Made by a program: the position numbers and the translations under genes. From the NCBI RefSeq assembly GCF_000321415.2, contig NC_019902.2:2604001-2668000 (forward strand): 64,000 nucleotides of DNA, given 5' to 3'. The notes under the pieces were generated by a model, which ran no database searches, was not told the DNA's origin, and saw only the letters and a list, made by a program, of their open reading frames with translations. The stretch comes from Thioalkalivibrio nitratireducens DSM 14787. GTDB lineage: Bacteria > Pseudomonadota > Gammaproteobacteria > Ectothiorhodospirales > Ectothiorhodospiraceae. Shown one piece after another: positions 13,364 to 21,994 of the stretch. The number at the start of each line of letters is the position of its first letter. The stretch's first letter is position 1.

Positions 13364-15010
13364 ATGCCCGACCTGCGTGAACGGCAGCTGACGCGCCTCG
13401 GCGAAGGACTGTACGACGTGCTGATCGTCGGCGGCGGAATCAACGGCGCGGTATCGGCCGCGGCACTGGCAGGGCAGGGGGCACGCGTTGCGCTGATCGA
13501 CCGCGGCGACTTCGCCGGTATGACCAGCCAGGCGTCGTCGAATCTGGTTTGGGGCGGGATCAAGTACCTCGAGTCGCGCGAATTCGCGCTGGTGCGTGAA
13601 CTCTGCCTGAGCCGCAACCGGTTGCTGCGGCATTACCCGTCGTGGGTGCGGGAGGTCCGGTTCCTGGCGACGATCGACCGGGGCTTTCGCTGGGACCCGC
13701 GGCTGCTCTGGCTCGGCACCTGGGTCTACTGGCTGTTCGGCAGCGGCTTCACGCGCATCCCGAAGCGCCTGTCGCGGCGCGCGATCGCGCGTGCCGAACC
13801 CCGCGTCGACACCGCCGGTGCGTCCGGAGGGTTCGAATACTCGGACGCGTTCCTGTCCGACCACGATGCGCGCTTCGTGTTTCAGTTCGTGCGCGGCGCA
13901 TTGCGCGATGGCTGCGCGGCCGCCAATTACGTCGAGTCCCTCGGGGCACGGCGCGACGGGGGCGTGTGGACGCTGCATGCCCGCGACGTCGAGACCGGAC
14001 GCGAACGGGAGATCCGCGCGCGGGTGCTGGTCAACGCCGCCGGACCGCTGGCGGATGCACACAATGCGCTGAGCGGAGTGCGCACCGAGCACCACCACGT
14101 GTTCTCGAAGGGAGTACACCTGATCGTGCCGCAGCTGAGCGCCAGCGGCAGGATCCTGACGTTCTTCGGCGACGACGGGCGGCTGTTCTTCGTGATCCCG
14201 ATGGGCAGCCGCAGCTGCGTCGGAACGACCGACACCCCGGTGGAACACCCGGACACCCGGGTCACCGACGCCGACCGCCGCTTCCTGCTGGACAACGTCA
14301 ACCGCCGCCTGAAGCTGTCGCGCCCGCTGGCGCCGGCCGACGTGATTGCCGAACGCTGTGGTGTACGCCCACTGGCGGTGCGTGGCAACGCATCGCTGGC
14401 CGCCGGCGACTGGCTGCAGCTCTCGCGCCGGCACGTGATCGAGGTCGATCGCGAACGGGCCCATCTGAGCCTGTTTGGCGGCAAACTGACCGACTGTCTG
14501 AACGTGGCGGAGGAGGTGGCCGACCGGGTGCAGGAACTGGGGGTCGCACTGCCCATGTGCGGGCGGCGCTGGTATGGCGAGCCGGACGCGGCCGCCCACG
14601 AGGCCTTTCTCGATGCTGCACGGGCGCTGCAACTCGATGCCTATACGCCGAGCGGCGCGCACGAACCGCTGTCTCAGCGGCTTTGGCGGCGTTATGACCG
14701 CGACGCGATGGAGCTGCTGGCGATGATCCGCGCCGATGCGCGCGCGGCCGAGATCGTGATCGAGGGGACCGAGTATCTGCGTTGCGAGCTGGCGCTCGCC
14801 CGCGAGCACGAGATGATCGTGCGCCTGGAGGACTTCCTGCGCCGGCGCTCGAGGATCGCCCAGATCGTCGGGCAGACGGCGCTGCGCGATGCGCCCGGTC
14901 TGATCGAGGCCTGCCGGATCCTGTTCGGTGACGACGCCCAACGGCGGTTCGAGCAGTATTTCGCCGATCCCGCCGCCGGGCAGCCGCCCCCGGATTCGGG
15001 CGCGCGCTAA
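13364..15010 (+). CDS. glpD: FAD-dependent glycerol-3-phosphate dehydrogenase
   Basis: A 548-residue membrane-associated flavoprotein. The family oxidises glycerol-3-phosphate to dihydroxyacetone phosphate and passes electrons to quinone. The Rossmann motif DVLIVGGGINGAVSAAALAG lies near residue 18. ASSNLVWGGIKYLE, the family's substrate/FAD loop block, and GGKLTDCLNVAEEV support the assignment. ATG 13364 was chosen because it opens about 15 residues before the FAD strand and follows GAGG; an upstream frame adds 64 unlike residues. The C-terminal domain is diverged from E. coli GlpD, so a related FAD oxidoreductase is possible. Confidence 0.85.
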   Translation: MPDLRERQLTRLGEGLYDVLIVGGGINGAVSAAALAGQGARVALIDRGDFAGMTSQASSNLVWGGIKYLESREFALVRELCLSRNRLLRHYPSWVREVRFLATIDRGFRWDPRLLWLGTWVYWLFGSGFTRIPKRLSRRAIARAEPRVDTAGASGGFEYSDAFLSDHDARFVFQFVRGALRDGCAAANYVESLGARRDGGVWTLHARDVETGREREIRARVLVNAAGPLADAHNALSGVRTEHHHVFSKGVHLIVPQLSASGRILTFFGDDGRLFFVIPMGSRSCVGTTDTPVEHPDTRVTDADRRFLLDNVNRRLKLSRPLAPADVIAERCGVRPLAVRGNASLAAGDWLQLSRRHVIEVDRERAHLSLFGGKLTDCLNVAEEVADRVQELGVALPMCGRRWYGEPDAAAHEAFLDAARALQLDAYTPSGAHEPLSQRLWRRYDRDAMELLAMIRADARAAEIVIEGTEYLRCELALAREHEMIVRLEDFLRRRSRIAQIVGQTALRDAPGLIEACRILFGDDAQRRFEQYFADPAAGQPPPDSGAR

Positions 15011-15012
15011 TT

Positions 15013-15174
15013 CCCATCGTGTCCGGTCACCACCCGCGACGATGAAACAGGCGTAGGACGGAAAAGGGCGAAGCCCGTCATCCGCCAGCCGGCGCCCGGG
15101 GTGCCGCGGGCGCCTGGGCACTGCGAACGCCGTGTGGCGGATGACGCTGCGCTATTCCGCCCTACGGGACACCC
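15013..15174 (+). repeat. REP/MITE-like dispersed palindromic element, copy 1
   Basis: An approximately 160-base element directly after glpD. Outer arms GTAGGACGGAAAAGGGCGAA (15052) and GCGCTATTCCGCCCTAC (ending 15165) pair imperfectly. Inside, GTCATCCGCCA pairs with TGGCGGATGAC, and a core GGCGCCCG/CGGGCGCC hairpin follows. A diverged second copy is at 36390-36547 in the other orientation, sharing the flank CCATSGTG...CACCACCCG. It may terminate glpD transcription; no transposase is associated. Confidence 0.7.
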
Positions 15175-15243
15175 GGAACGCGACGCGGGTTCTTTCACGC
15201 TAACTGTCATGCCGCCGGGCGCGCGGCACCCCCGATGATGAAA

Positions 15244-15482
15244 GATAATGGGCGTGCTGTCGCGTCGGGCTGAGGTCGCGATAATTCTTGATGGCGCCTG
15301 ACCGCGCACGCTAACTCGACCCGCCGTCCTTCACTCGTACCCCGGATTGCCTGGCATGGCCTGGAAGGGTCATGGACAGCGCACGCTAAAAAGAGCCGTC
15401 GAGTCCCGACAGGCCGTTGAAGGACGGCGCCCTTGGCGACAGCACATCGTGAAGGATAGTGCGTTTGCCCGAGGAGGTCAGC
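15244..15482 (+). ncRNA. Candidate bridge-RNA region of IS110 copy 2
   Basis: Non-coding DNA between the left module and the transposase ATG. It has an 11-base perfect inverted repeat, GCCGTCCTTCA (15323-15333) with TGAAGGACGGC (15418-15428), and a shorter ACTCGAC/GTCGAGT pair (15314-15320, 15398-15404). Two GCGCACGCTAA copies (about 15303 and 15380) resemble the insertion boundary TTTCACGCTAAC. Two target-like segments in a structured 5' end are what a bridge RNA with target and donor loops would show. I did not fold it computationally. Confidence 0.4.
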
Positions 15483-16699
<1,217 letters not shown>

Positions 16700-16790
16700 G
16701 CCGCCACACAGGCTCTTCGAGTCCCGCAAGCAGGCATTTGCGCACCGGCATGCGTCACGCCAGAATCTCGCTCGCCCCAACGTCAGGTTC

Positions 16791-16932
16791 TTTCACGCTA
16801 ACTGTCATCCCCTCGGCCGCGAGGCACCCCGAAGGATGAAAATACGATTATAAATCAGAGACATACGATTCTAGGGCGGCGTATTTTCACGCTAACGATC
16901 ATGGTGCGCGCCCACCACCCCCGACGATGAAA
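16791..16932 (-). repeat. Second cassette array (two modules, one cassette)
   Basis: Read on the minus strand: module 16932-16885, a 43-base cassette (16884-16842), and module 16841-16791, which abuts IS110 copy 2. The cassette is essentially the same as cassette 4 of the first array (10139-10181), and module 16841-16791 differs from 10182-10232 at one position. The module at 16885-16932 has a different inner stem, TGGTG/CACCA, again with pairing kept. This array points opposite to the first. Confidence 0.8.
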
Positions 16933-17102
16933 GCCCCCTCCCCCGCTTGCGGGGGAGGGTTGGGGAGGGGGCCAGTGCACGGCCCACCGCAGTGCACTCA
17001 CCCTCACCCCCGCCCCCTCTCCCGCAAGCGGGAGAGGGGAGAAAAAGCCCCTCCCCCGGTCACGGGGGGAGGAGTTGGGGCGCACTGGGCGCGAGTTTCA
17101 CG
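16933..17102. repeat. GC-rich REP-like palindromes and degenerate array boundary
   Basis: Three strong hairpins. CCCTCCCCCGC pairs with GCGGGGGAGGG (16936-16959). CCCCTCTCCCGC pairs with GCGGGAGAGGGG (17014-17039). A third, imperfect one is CCCCTCCCCC with GGGGGGAGGAG (about 17050-17075). The block ends at GCGCGAGTTTCACG (17089-17102), a weakened form of the array boundary, so it may itself be an array cassette. No gene is present in 16700-17147. The hairpins lie just after the S41 protease gene and could stop transcription. Confidence 0.6.
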
Positions 17103-17147
17103 TCAAGGAACCACAAGACGGGTGCAACCCGAACCCTGCGCAACGGA

Positions 17148-18272
17148 TCACGCTGGCGGAGCCGCATTCCCGGCACGGGTGTCGGGCGCAACCGGAAGCC
17201 GGCGCAGGGTCCGCTCGAGATTCGGCAATACCTCCTGACTGACGGGAAGATCCGGAACCAGGCCGGCACCGGTACAGGTGCTGTGATCCGGAAAATGCAC
17301 CTCGCGGTTGGTGAAGCGCAGCAGGGAGCCATCCGAAAGCCGCCGCTCGGTCTGGGCCTGGCACTTGCCGAAGGTGGGCTGCCCGGCCAGCCGGGCCCGG
17401 CGATGGAACTGCAGGATGCCCGCAAAGACCTCGGCCGCACTGGCCGTCGCGGGCCCCACCAGCAGGAACAGCGGCGGCCCGTTCGGCGATCCCCGGGTCG
17501 CGTGGTAGGTCGCGGCCGTCTCGCCGCGCCCGCGGACGCTGCACAGTTCAGTCCCGGGCTCGAGCAGCATCCCGGCCATGTCGATCGCCTCGTAGAGATC
17601 CCCTCCGCCGGCATAGCGCAGGTCGATCACCACCGGATCGTCGCCGCCCGGCAGGCGCTCCAGCGTTGCCGCCAGCGCCGTGCGCGTCCGCCCCGCCGCA
17701 AAGTCGGTGATCCGCAGCACCGTGGTGCCGCCGACGTCCCAACGCTCGACGTCCAGCAAACGCGCGTGTTCCCGCAACAGCGTCACGTCGTACCGCAAGG
17801 GTTCGCCGGGCCGGACCAGCAGCAACCGGACCCGGCTACCAGGCTCGCCCCGGACGAGCCCGGCGACCTGGACCGCATCCAGCCCGGACACCGAACGGCC
17901 ACCGACCGCGAGCAGTTGCACCCGATCGCGGAATCCGGCCTGGGCCAGCGGCCCACCCTGCCGCGGCAGCAGCCACGTGCCATCGGGGTCGACCTCGAGC
18001 TCCGCCGCGATCCCCGCCCCGGCAGGCATATCGCCGGTACCCGGGGCCGGAAACCAGTCGGCGTAGGGATCGAGCTGCCGCAGGTCGCCACGGAGATCGT
18101 CGAACGCCAGGGCCTCCAGCACCGCGGCGTCGGGCTCCGGCAGGAGTTCCCGGCCCAGGATCTCCCGAATCTCCCCGAGCGGCGCCGCCGGCATCGGCTG
18201 GGCCCCGGCCGCAAGCCCGACGAGCAGCCCGAACAACAGCAGCCGGCGGCCGACCGCCGGGCGCCGGATCAA
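17148..18272 (-). CDS. S41-family (C-terminal processing type) periplasmic protease
   Basis: A 374-residue product from TTG 18272, which overlaps the upstream stop as TTGA and follows GAGGG. It begins with a hydrophobic export signal (RRLLLFGLLVGLAAGAQPMPAA). A PDZ domain spans roughly residues 95-170 (GGPLAQAGFRDRVQLLAVGG). The peptidase core has VVIDLRYAGGGDL, the serine region GPATASAAEVFAGIL and the lysine in TFGKCQAQ, so the Ser/Lys dyad looks intact. It is the last gene of the VWA-ABC operon and may process one of its periplasmic proteins (inference). Short for the family, with no C-terminal extension. Confidence 0.85.
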   Translation of the reverse strand: MIRRPAVGRRLLLFGLLVGLAAGAQPMPAAPLGEIREILGRELLPEPDAAVLEALAFDDLRGDLRQLDPYADWFPAPGTGDMPAGAGIAAELEVDPDGTWLLPRQGGPLAQAGFRDRVQLLAVGGRSVSGLDAVQVAGLVRGEPGSRVRLLLVRPGEPLRYDVTLLREHARLLDVERWDVGGTTVLRITDFAAGRTRTALAATLERLPGGDDPVVIDLRYAGGGDLYEAIDMAGMLLEPGTELCSVRGRGETAATYHATRGSPNGPPLFLLVGPATASAAEVFAGILQFHRRARLAGQPTFGKCQAQTERRLSDGSLLRFTNREVHFPDHSTCTGAGLVPDLPVSQEVLPNLERTLRRLPVAPDTRAGNAAPPA

Positions 18273-20635
18273 TGTCCCTCGTCCATCAGCAACATACTCA
18301 GGTCGTGGCCATTGACCTGGAACTCGCCCAGGCTGTTCGCATGCAGATGATAGAAATGCACCGGCTCGCCCGCGTCGTTCTCGCGTTCCTCGCCGGCCAT
18401 CTTCAGGATCGTCGCGATCCCCATGATCTGCTGCCGTTCCTGGTCGCTGTCCGCGAGTTCCAGTGCGAGATCCAGCAGCGTGTCGAAGTTCCGGATCTGC
18501 AGTTCCATCTCGCTGCGCAGCACGCCCGATTCGACCTCCTCGGTGTCGACCCAGCTGTTGCCGTGCAGGCGCAGCCCCCCGACCGGCAGGTCGATCACGA
18601 GTTCGCGGATGTCGATCCGGGTGTCGTTCTCCAGCATCGCCGCCATCGCATCCTGCGCCATCTCGGCGCCGTTTCCGGCCGCGCCCTGCAGCGCGGCTCC
18701 GTCTGCGAGGAACGCCCCCGGCAGACGCGACGCGACCAGATCCAGCACCAGCTCCTGCGGGAACAGCTCGTCCGGGATCGGGCTCATTCCCATCGGCAGG
18801 CCCGCGAGGCCGCGCTGGCGGTAGGCCAGCGAAACCCCCGGAGCCGGGGTGTCCAGGTCCGAAAGCCCCAGGCCGAACTCGAACTGCTCGAGGCCGAACG
18901 GCGGTTCGTCGGCGAGGTACTCGGCGACCATCTGGCCGTTGGCGCCATGCAGCGAAAGATCGACGCTGAAACCGCCGAGGATCTCTTGCGCCGACGCGAT
19001 CAGATCGTCCTCGGCCAGTTCCCCCGTCATCAACGACGCCAGCCCCAGCTGCAGCAGCGTCATCGGCGCGATGCGGTCCAGACGCAGATTCCATTCGGCT
19101 GCATCGAGATCGAACGCGTACTCCTCGTCGCCGAAGCTCCAGCCCCGGCCCTCGAGGCCAGCCCAGAGGTCGCGCTTCAGATCACCGGCCGCAGACGGAA
19201 CGAACCCGGTGTTCAGCGCCGCACGCGCCACGCGCAGGTGCCCGACCTCGCCCGGCGGGGCCTGTACCGCCAGATCCTCCACCTCGATCCGGGACTGCAT
19301 CCCCCCCAGCGCTGTCAGCAATCCGGACAGCAGCTCGGCGGGATCGCGTTCCATCAGCGTCTCGGGTGCCGCAGCCATGTCGCCGAATGCCGCGAGTCCC
19401 ACGAGATCGACGTCCTCATAGTCGACGCCGACCGACAGCCGGCCCAGATGCCCGATCGGTTCCGCAGCAGCACTCGCCAGCGACACGCCTTCCACTACGA
19501 ACGCCAGGGGCCCGGTCACCACGCCGGGTTCCCGTTCGTCGAGATCCAGGGTCAGCGCGAGGCGCTGCGCGTCGAGCCGACCCGGTTGCTCCGGATCCAG
19601 CGCCGCTGTCGGCGACTCGGACTCGAGAACGAGATCGCCGAGATGGACCGCCAGCTGGAGCGGGCTCGCGAGATCACCGGCCCAGACACCGCTCATCGAG
19701 CGCTCGCCGATGCTGATCCGTGCGGCAAGGTCGCCGTTCCGGTCCCGGAGCGGGACGTCGCCCGGCAATTGCACGGTCACCTCCCAGCGCTCGCTCCCCA
19801 GCGGCCGCAGCTCGGCCGCCAGGTCCCCCAGCTCTGCGGTGACGTCATCGGGCGCCTCCAGCGTCAGCGACGGGAGCAGCAACCCGATCCGGCCGTCCGG
19901 GTGTTCGTCGATGCCGATTCCCCCACCGAGAACCCACGGGGACCCCGGCTCGGTGAACAGCCGGTCCAGGGCCTCGCGCAGCGCCAGCGCCGGATCGGAC
20001 AGTGCCGGGGCATCCCGCGGAACGCCGTCGCGATCGGCTGCGACCCGCCCCGGCGCCAGACCGTCATCCGCGTCCGGCGACGCACTCGGACCCCCCTCGG
20101 CCCGTTCCAGCGCGCCTCGGGTTTCCCGAACGCCGCCGTGCAACTCCAGCGCCAGCAACGTTCCGGCCGCATCGCGCAGCACGGCCCGGCCCTCTCCGCG
20201 CAGCAGGCCCGGCGCAGCCGACTCGAGTTCGTGGCCGGCCTGCAGCGCCGCCCAGTCGAGGTAGTCATGCTCCTGCAGCAGCGCGAGCAACCGCTCCAGT
20301 GCGTCGGGATCGGCATCGAGGCGGCCTGCCTCCGCGTCCGCCTGCAGCGCCGCGACTTCCGGCATGCCCGCTGCCAGCAGGTCGACACCGACACCCCGTA
20401 GCGACAAGGCCAGCGCACCGAACTCGTCGGGCAGCCGCCCGAACGCGCGCAATGCCCGGACCGTGGTGTGTCCCCCGGATGCCATGTCGAGCAATTCCGC
20501 CGGTCCCGCCGCGCGCTCGACCTGCCCGTCGACCTCGATCACCTCGAGGCGTTCGGTTGCATGGGCCGCCCCGGCAGATACCAGCAGCAACGCCAGCCAA
20601 CCGTACAGCAGCCCTAGACCCGCCCGTTTGTTCAT
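18269..20635 (-). CDS. Large secreted protein of unknown function
   Basis: A 788-residue product with a Sec signal peptide (GLLYGWLALLLVSAGAAHA, cleavage near residue 27). The rest has no recognised motif. It is acidic, leucine-rich, and dominated by alternating hydrophobic strands such as LVLDLVASRLPGAF and IRELVIDLPVGGLRLHG. This suggests a beta-rich periplasmic protein of the DUF945/AsmA-like style, but I cannot place it. ATG 20635 was chosen at the signal peptide with GGAGAG upstream; a longer frame adds 35 non-signal residues. The stop overlaps the S41 protease start, implying coupled synthesis. Confidence 0.75.
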   Translation of the reverse strand: MNKRAGLGLLYGWLALLLVSAGAAHATERLEVIEVDGQVERAAGPAELLDMASGGHTTVRALRAFGRLPDEFGALALSLRGVGVDLLAAGMPEVAALQADAEAGRLDADPDALERLLALLQEHDYLDWAALQAGHELESAAPGLLRGEGRAVLRDAAGTLLALELHGGVRETRGALERAEGGPSASPDADDGLAPGRVAADRDGVPRDAPALSDPALALREALDRLFTEPGSPWVLGGGIGIDEHPDGRIGLLLPSLTLEAPDDVTAELGDLAAELRPLGSERWEVTVQLPGDVPLRDRNGDLAARISIGERSMSGVWAGDLASPLQLAVHLGDLVLESESPTAALDPEQPGRLDAQRLALTLDLDEREPGVVTGPLAFVVEGVSLASAAAEPIGHLGRLSVGVDYEDVDLVGLAAFGDMAAAPETLMERDPAELLSGLLTALGGMQSRIEVEDLAVQAPPGEVGHLRVARAALNTGFVPSAAGDLKRDLWAGLEGRGWSFGDEEYAFDLDAAEWNLRLDRIAPMTLLQLGLASLMTGELAEDDLIASAQEILGGFSVDLSLHGANGQMVAEYLADEPPFGLEQFEFGLGLSDLDTPAPGVSLAYRQRGLAGLPMGMSPIPDELFPQELVLDLVASRLPGAFLADGAALQGAAGNGAEMAQDAMAAMLENDTRIDIRELVIDLPVGGLRLHGNSWVDTEEVESGVLRSEMELQIRNFDTLLDLALELADSDQERQQIMGIATILKMAGEERENDAGEPVHFYHLHANSLGEFQVNGHDLSMLLMDEGH

Positions 20636-20766
20636 GCCGTTCTCTCTCTCCGTGTCGTGATGGATGCGGCGGCGGCCCAAGGGCCCGCCACCGGCGAATA
20701 TCGGTCCCGCCGGCACGCCGAGCGTTCCGGTGCCGACCATGTGCGCGGGCGCGGCCGCCGCGCCCC

Positions 20767-21321
20767 TCAGCGCGCCAGCTCGAGCGATAGTTCCAGCAGC
20801 ATTTCGTATTCCCGCTGCAAGGCCCTGCGCTGTTCCTCCAGCTGCCGCCGGCGCAGTTCCACCGCCGGGTCGGCTCCACCTCCCGGCCCGACGCCTTCTA
20901 GAGCGTCCAGACTGGATTGCTGTTCGCGCATGCCGCCTTGCAGCGAAACGAGACGCGTCTGCAATTCCTGAACCCGCTGGTCGCCGCTGCCGTGACGCGC
21001 TTCCAGGTCATCGACGGTTTGCGAGAGGTCCGCCACGTCCTGCTGCATCCGCGCCAGGCGGCTGCGCTCGGCGGCCACCTGCTGCTCGCGCGTCTGGTGC
21101 AGGGCATCGAGTTCGCTGCGCTCGGTCTCGAGTTCTGCCTGCACCGCACGCAGGCGTTCCAGCCGCTCCTCGCGCTCGCGCACCCGCGCATCGTACGCCC
21201 CGCTGTGGATCCCGGCGACGCCACCGAAGAACCCGCCTTCGCGCGGGTCGGTCGGCGCGCTGGCGCAGCCGGCGGCCAGCCCCGCTGCAGCCAGCGCGGC
21301 CCACCATGACGGCCGCTTCAT
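20767..21321 (-). CDS. Coiled-coil lipoprotein
   Basis: A 184-residue protein with a lipoprotein signal: WWAALAAAGLAAGC, lipidated cysteine at residue 19. After a short glycine-rich linker (GGFFGGVAGIHSGAYD), nearly the whole protein is charged heptad-like coiled coil from about residue 45. An example is EREERLERLRAVQAELETER. No enzyme motif. Residue +2 is Ala, so outer-membrane sorting is expected. The start overlaps the stop of the preceding lipoprotein gene by four bases. Probably a structural partner in the operon's envelope complex (inference). Confidence 0.8.
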   Translation of the reverse strand: MKRPSWWAALAAAGLAAGCASAPTDPREGGFFGGVAGIHSGAYDARVREREERLERLRAVQAELETERSELDALHQTREQQVAAERSRLARMQQDVADLSQTVDDLEARHGSGDQRVQELQTRLVSLQGGMREQQSSLDALEGVGPGGGADPAVELRRRQLEEQRRALQREYEMLLELSLELAR

Positions 21322-21959
21322 ACCGAGAGCCTCTGGTCGATCCGCGCGAGCTGCGTACTGCCCTCGCGCAGCGCCTCGAGGTTCTCTTGCAGCGCCTGTA
21401 CCTCGCGCTCGAGGCGGACGATGTAGGGGTCGTCGGCAGCCCGATTCGCGCGCTCTTCCTGCAGGATCACCGTCTGGATCTCGTATTCCGCCGCCAGCGT
21501 TTCCTCCAGCTCCTGGCTGGTCGCGATGTGCTGTTGCAGTTCGTTGCGTTTCGCCTGCAGTCCGGCCTTCTGTACCTGCCCGGAATCGTAGCGCGCACGC
21601 AATTGCTCGGCCTCATGCTCGAGGCGCACGATGTCCTGGCGCACGCGCGCATTGTAGGCGGTGGTGGTCCGGTTGAACTCGTCGACCCGGGCGATCTCGG
21701 CATCGAGGAACTCCTCCGTGGTCGCGTAGGCCTGCTTGCGCTTCGCGATCTCGTTGCCCACCGCGTAACCGGCGCCGGCGCCGATCGCGGCGCCGATCAA
21801 TGCACCGCGTTCACGGTCAATCGCATAGCCGAGCAGCCCGCCGACCACCGCGCCGACGCCCGCACCCTCGGCCCGGGTGCGTTGCTCGTCCGTGGCGGCG
21901 CAGCCTGCCACCGCCGTCGCCACCAGGCCCGCGGCCACGATCCTGTTCAGTCTGTTCAT
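21318..21959 (-). CDS. Glycine-zipper coiled-coil lipoprotein
   Basis: A 213-residue lipoprotein: signal RIVAAGLVATAVAGC with lipidated cysteine about residue 20. A glycine-zipper segment follows (GAGVGAVVGGLLGYAI, then GALIGAAIGAGAGYAVGNEI), a motif that inserts into or packs against membranes. The remainder is a long coiled coil. ATG 21959 fits the signal and has AGGAG just upstream; the longer frame adds 27 residues. It sits between the FGE-like gene and the second lipoprotein. Its position resembles TagQ, an outer-membrane lipoprotein in Tag operons, but sequence relation is not established. Confidence 0.8.
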   Translation of the reverse strand: MNRLNRIVAAGLVATAVAGCAATDEQRTRAEGAGVGAVVGGLLGYAIDRERGALIGAAIGAGAGYAVGNEIAKRKQAYATTEEFLDAEIARVDEFNRTTTAYNARVRQDIVRLEHEAEQLRARYDSGQVQKAGLQAKRNELQQHIATSQELEETLAAEYEIQTVILQEERANRAADDPYIVRLEREVQALQENLEALREGSTQLARIDQRLSV

Positions 21960-21994
21960 CGTCTCCTGCCCTCGCTTGATCGCAGATACCAACA

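Noticed and set aside
12775-13380. Possible gene around MRIHTLIPDTRG upstream of glpD
   Set aside because: It overlaps both the glgP and glpD starts in other frames, lacks a ribosome-binding site and shows no recognisable domain.
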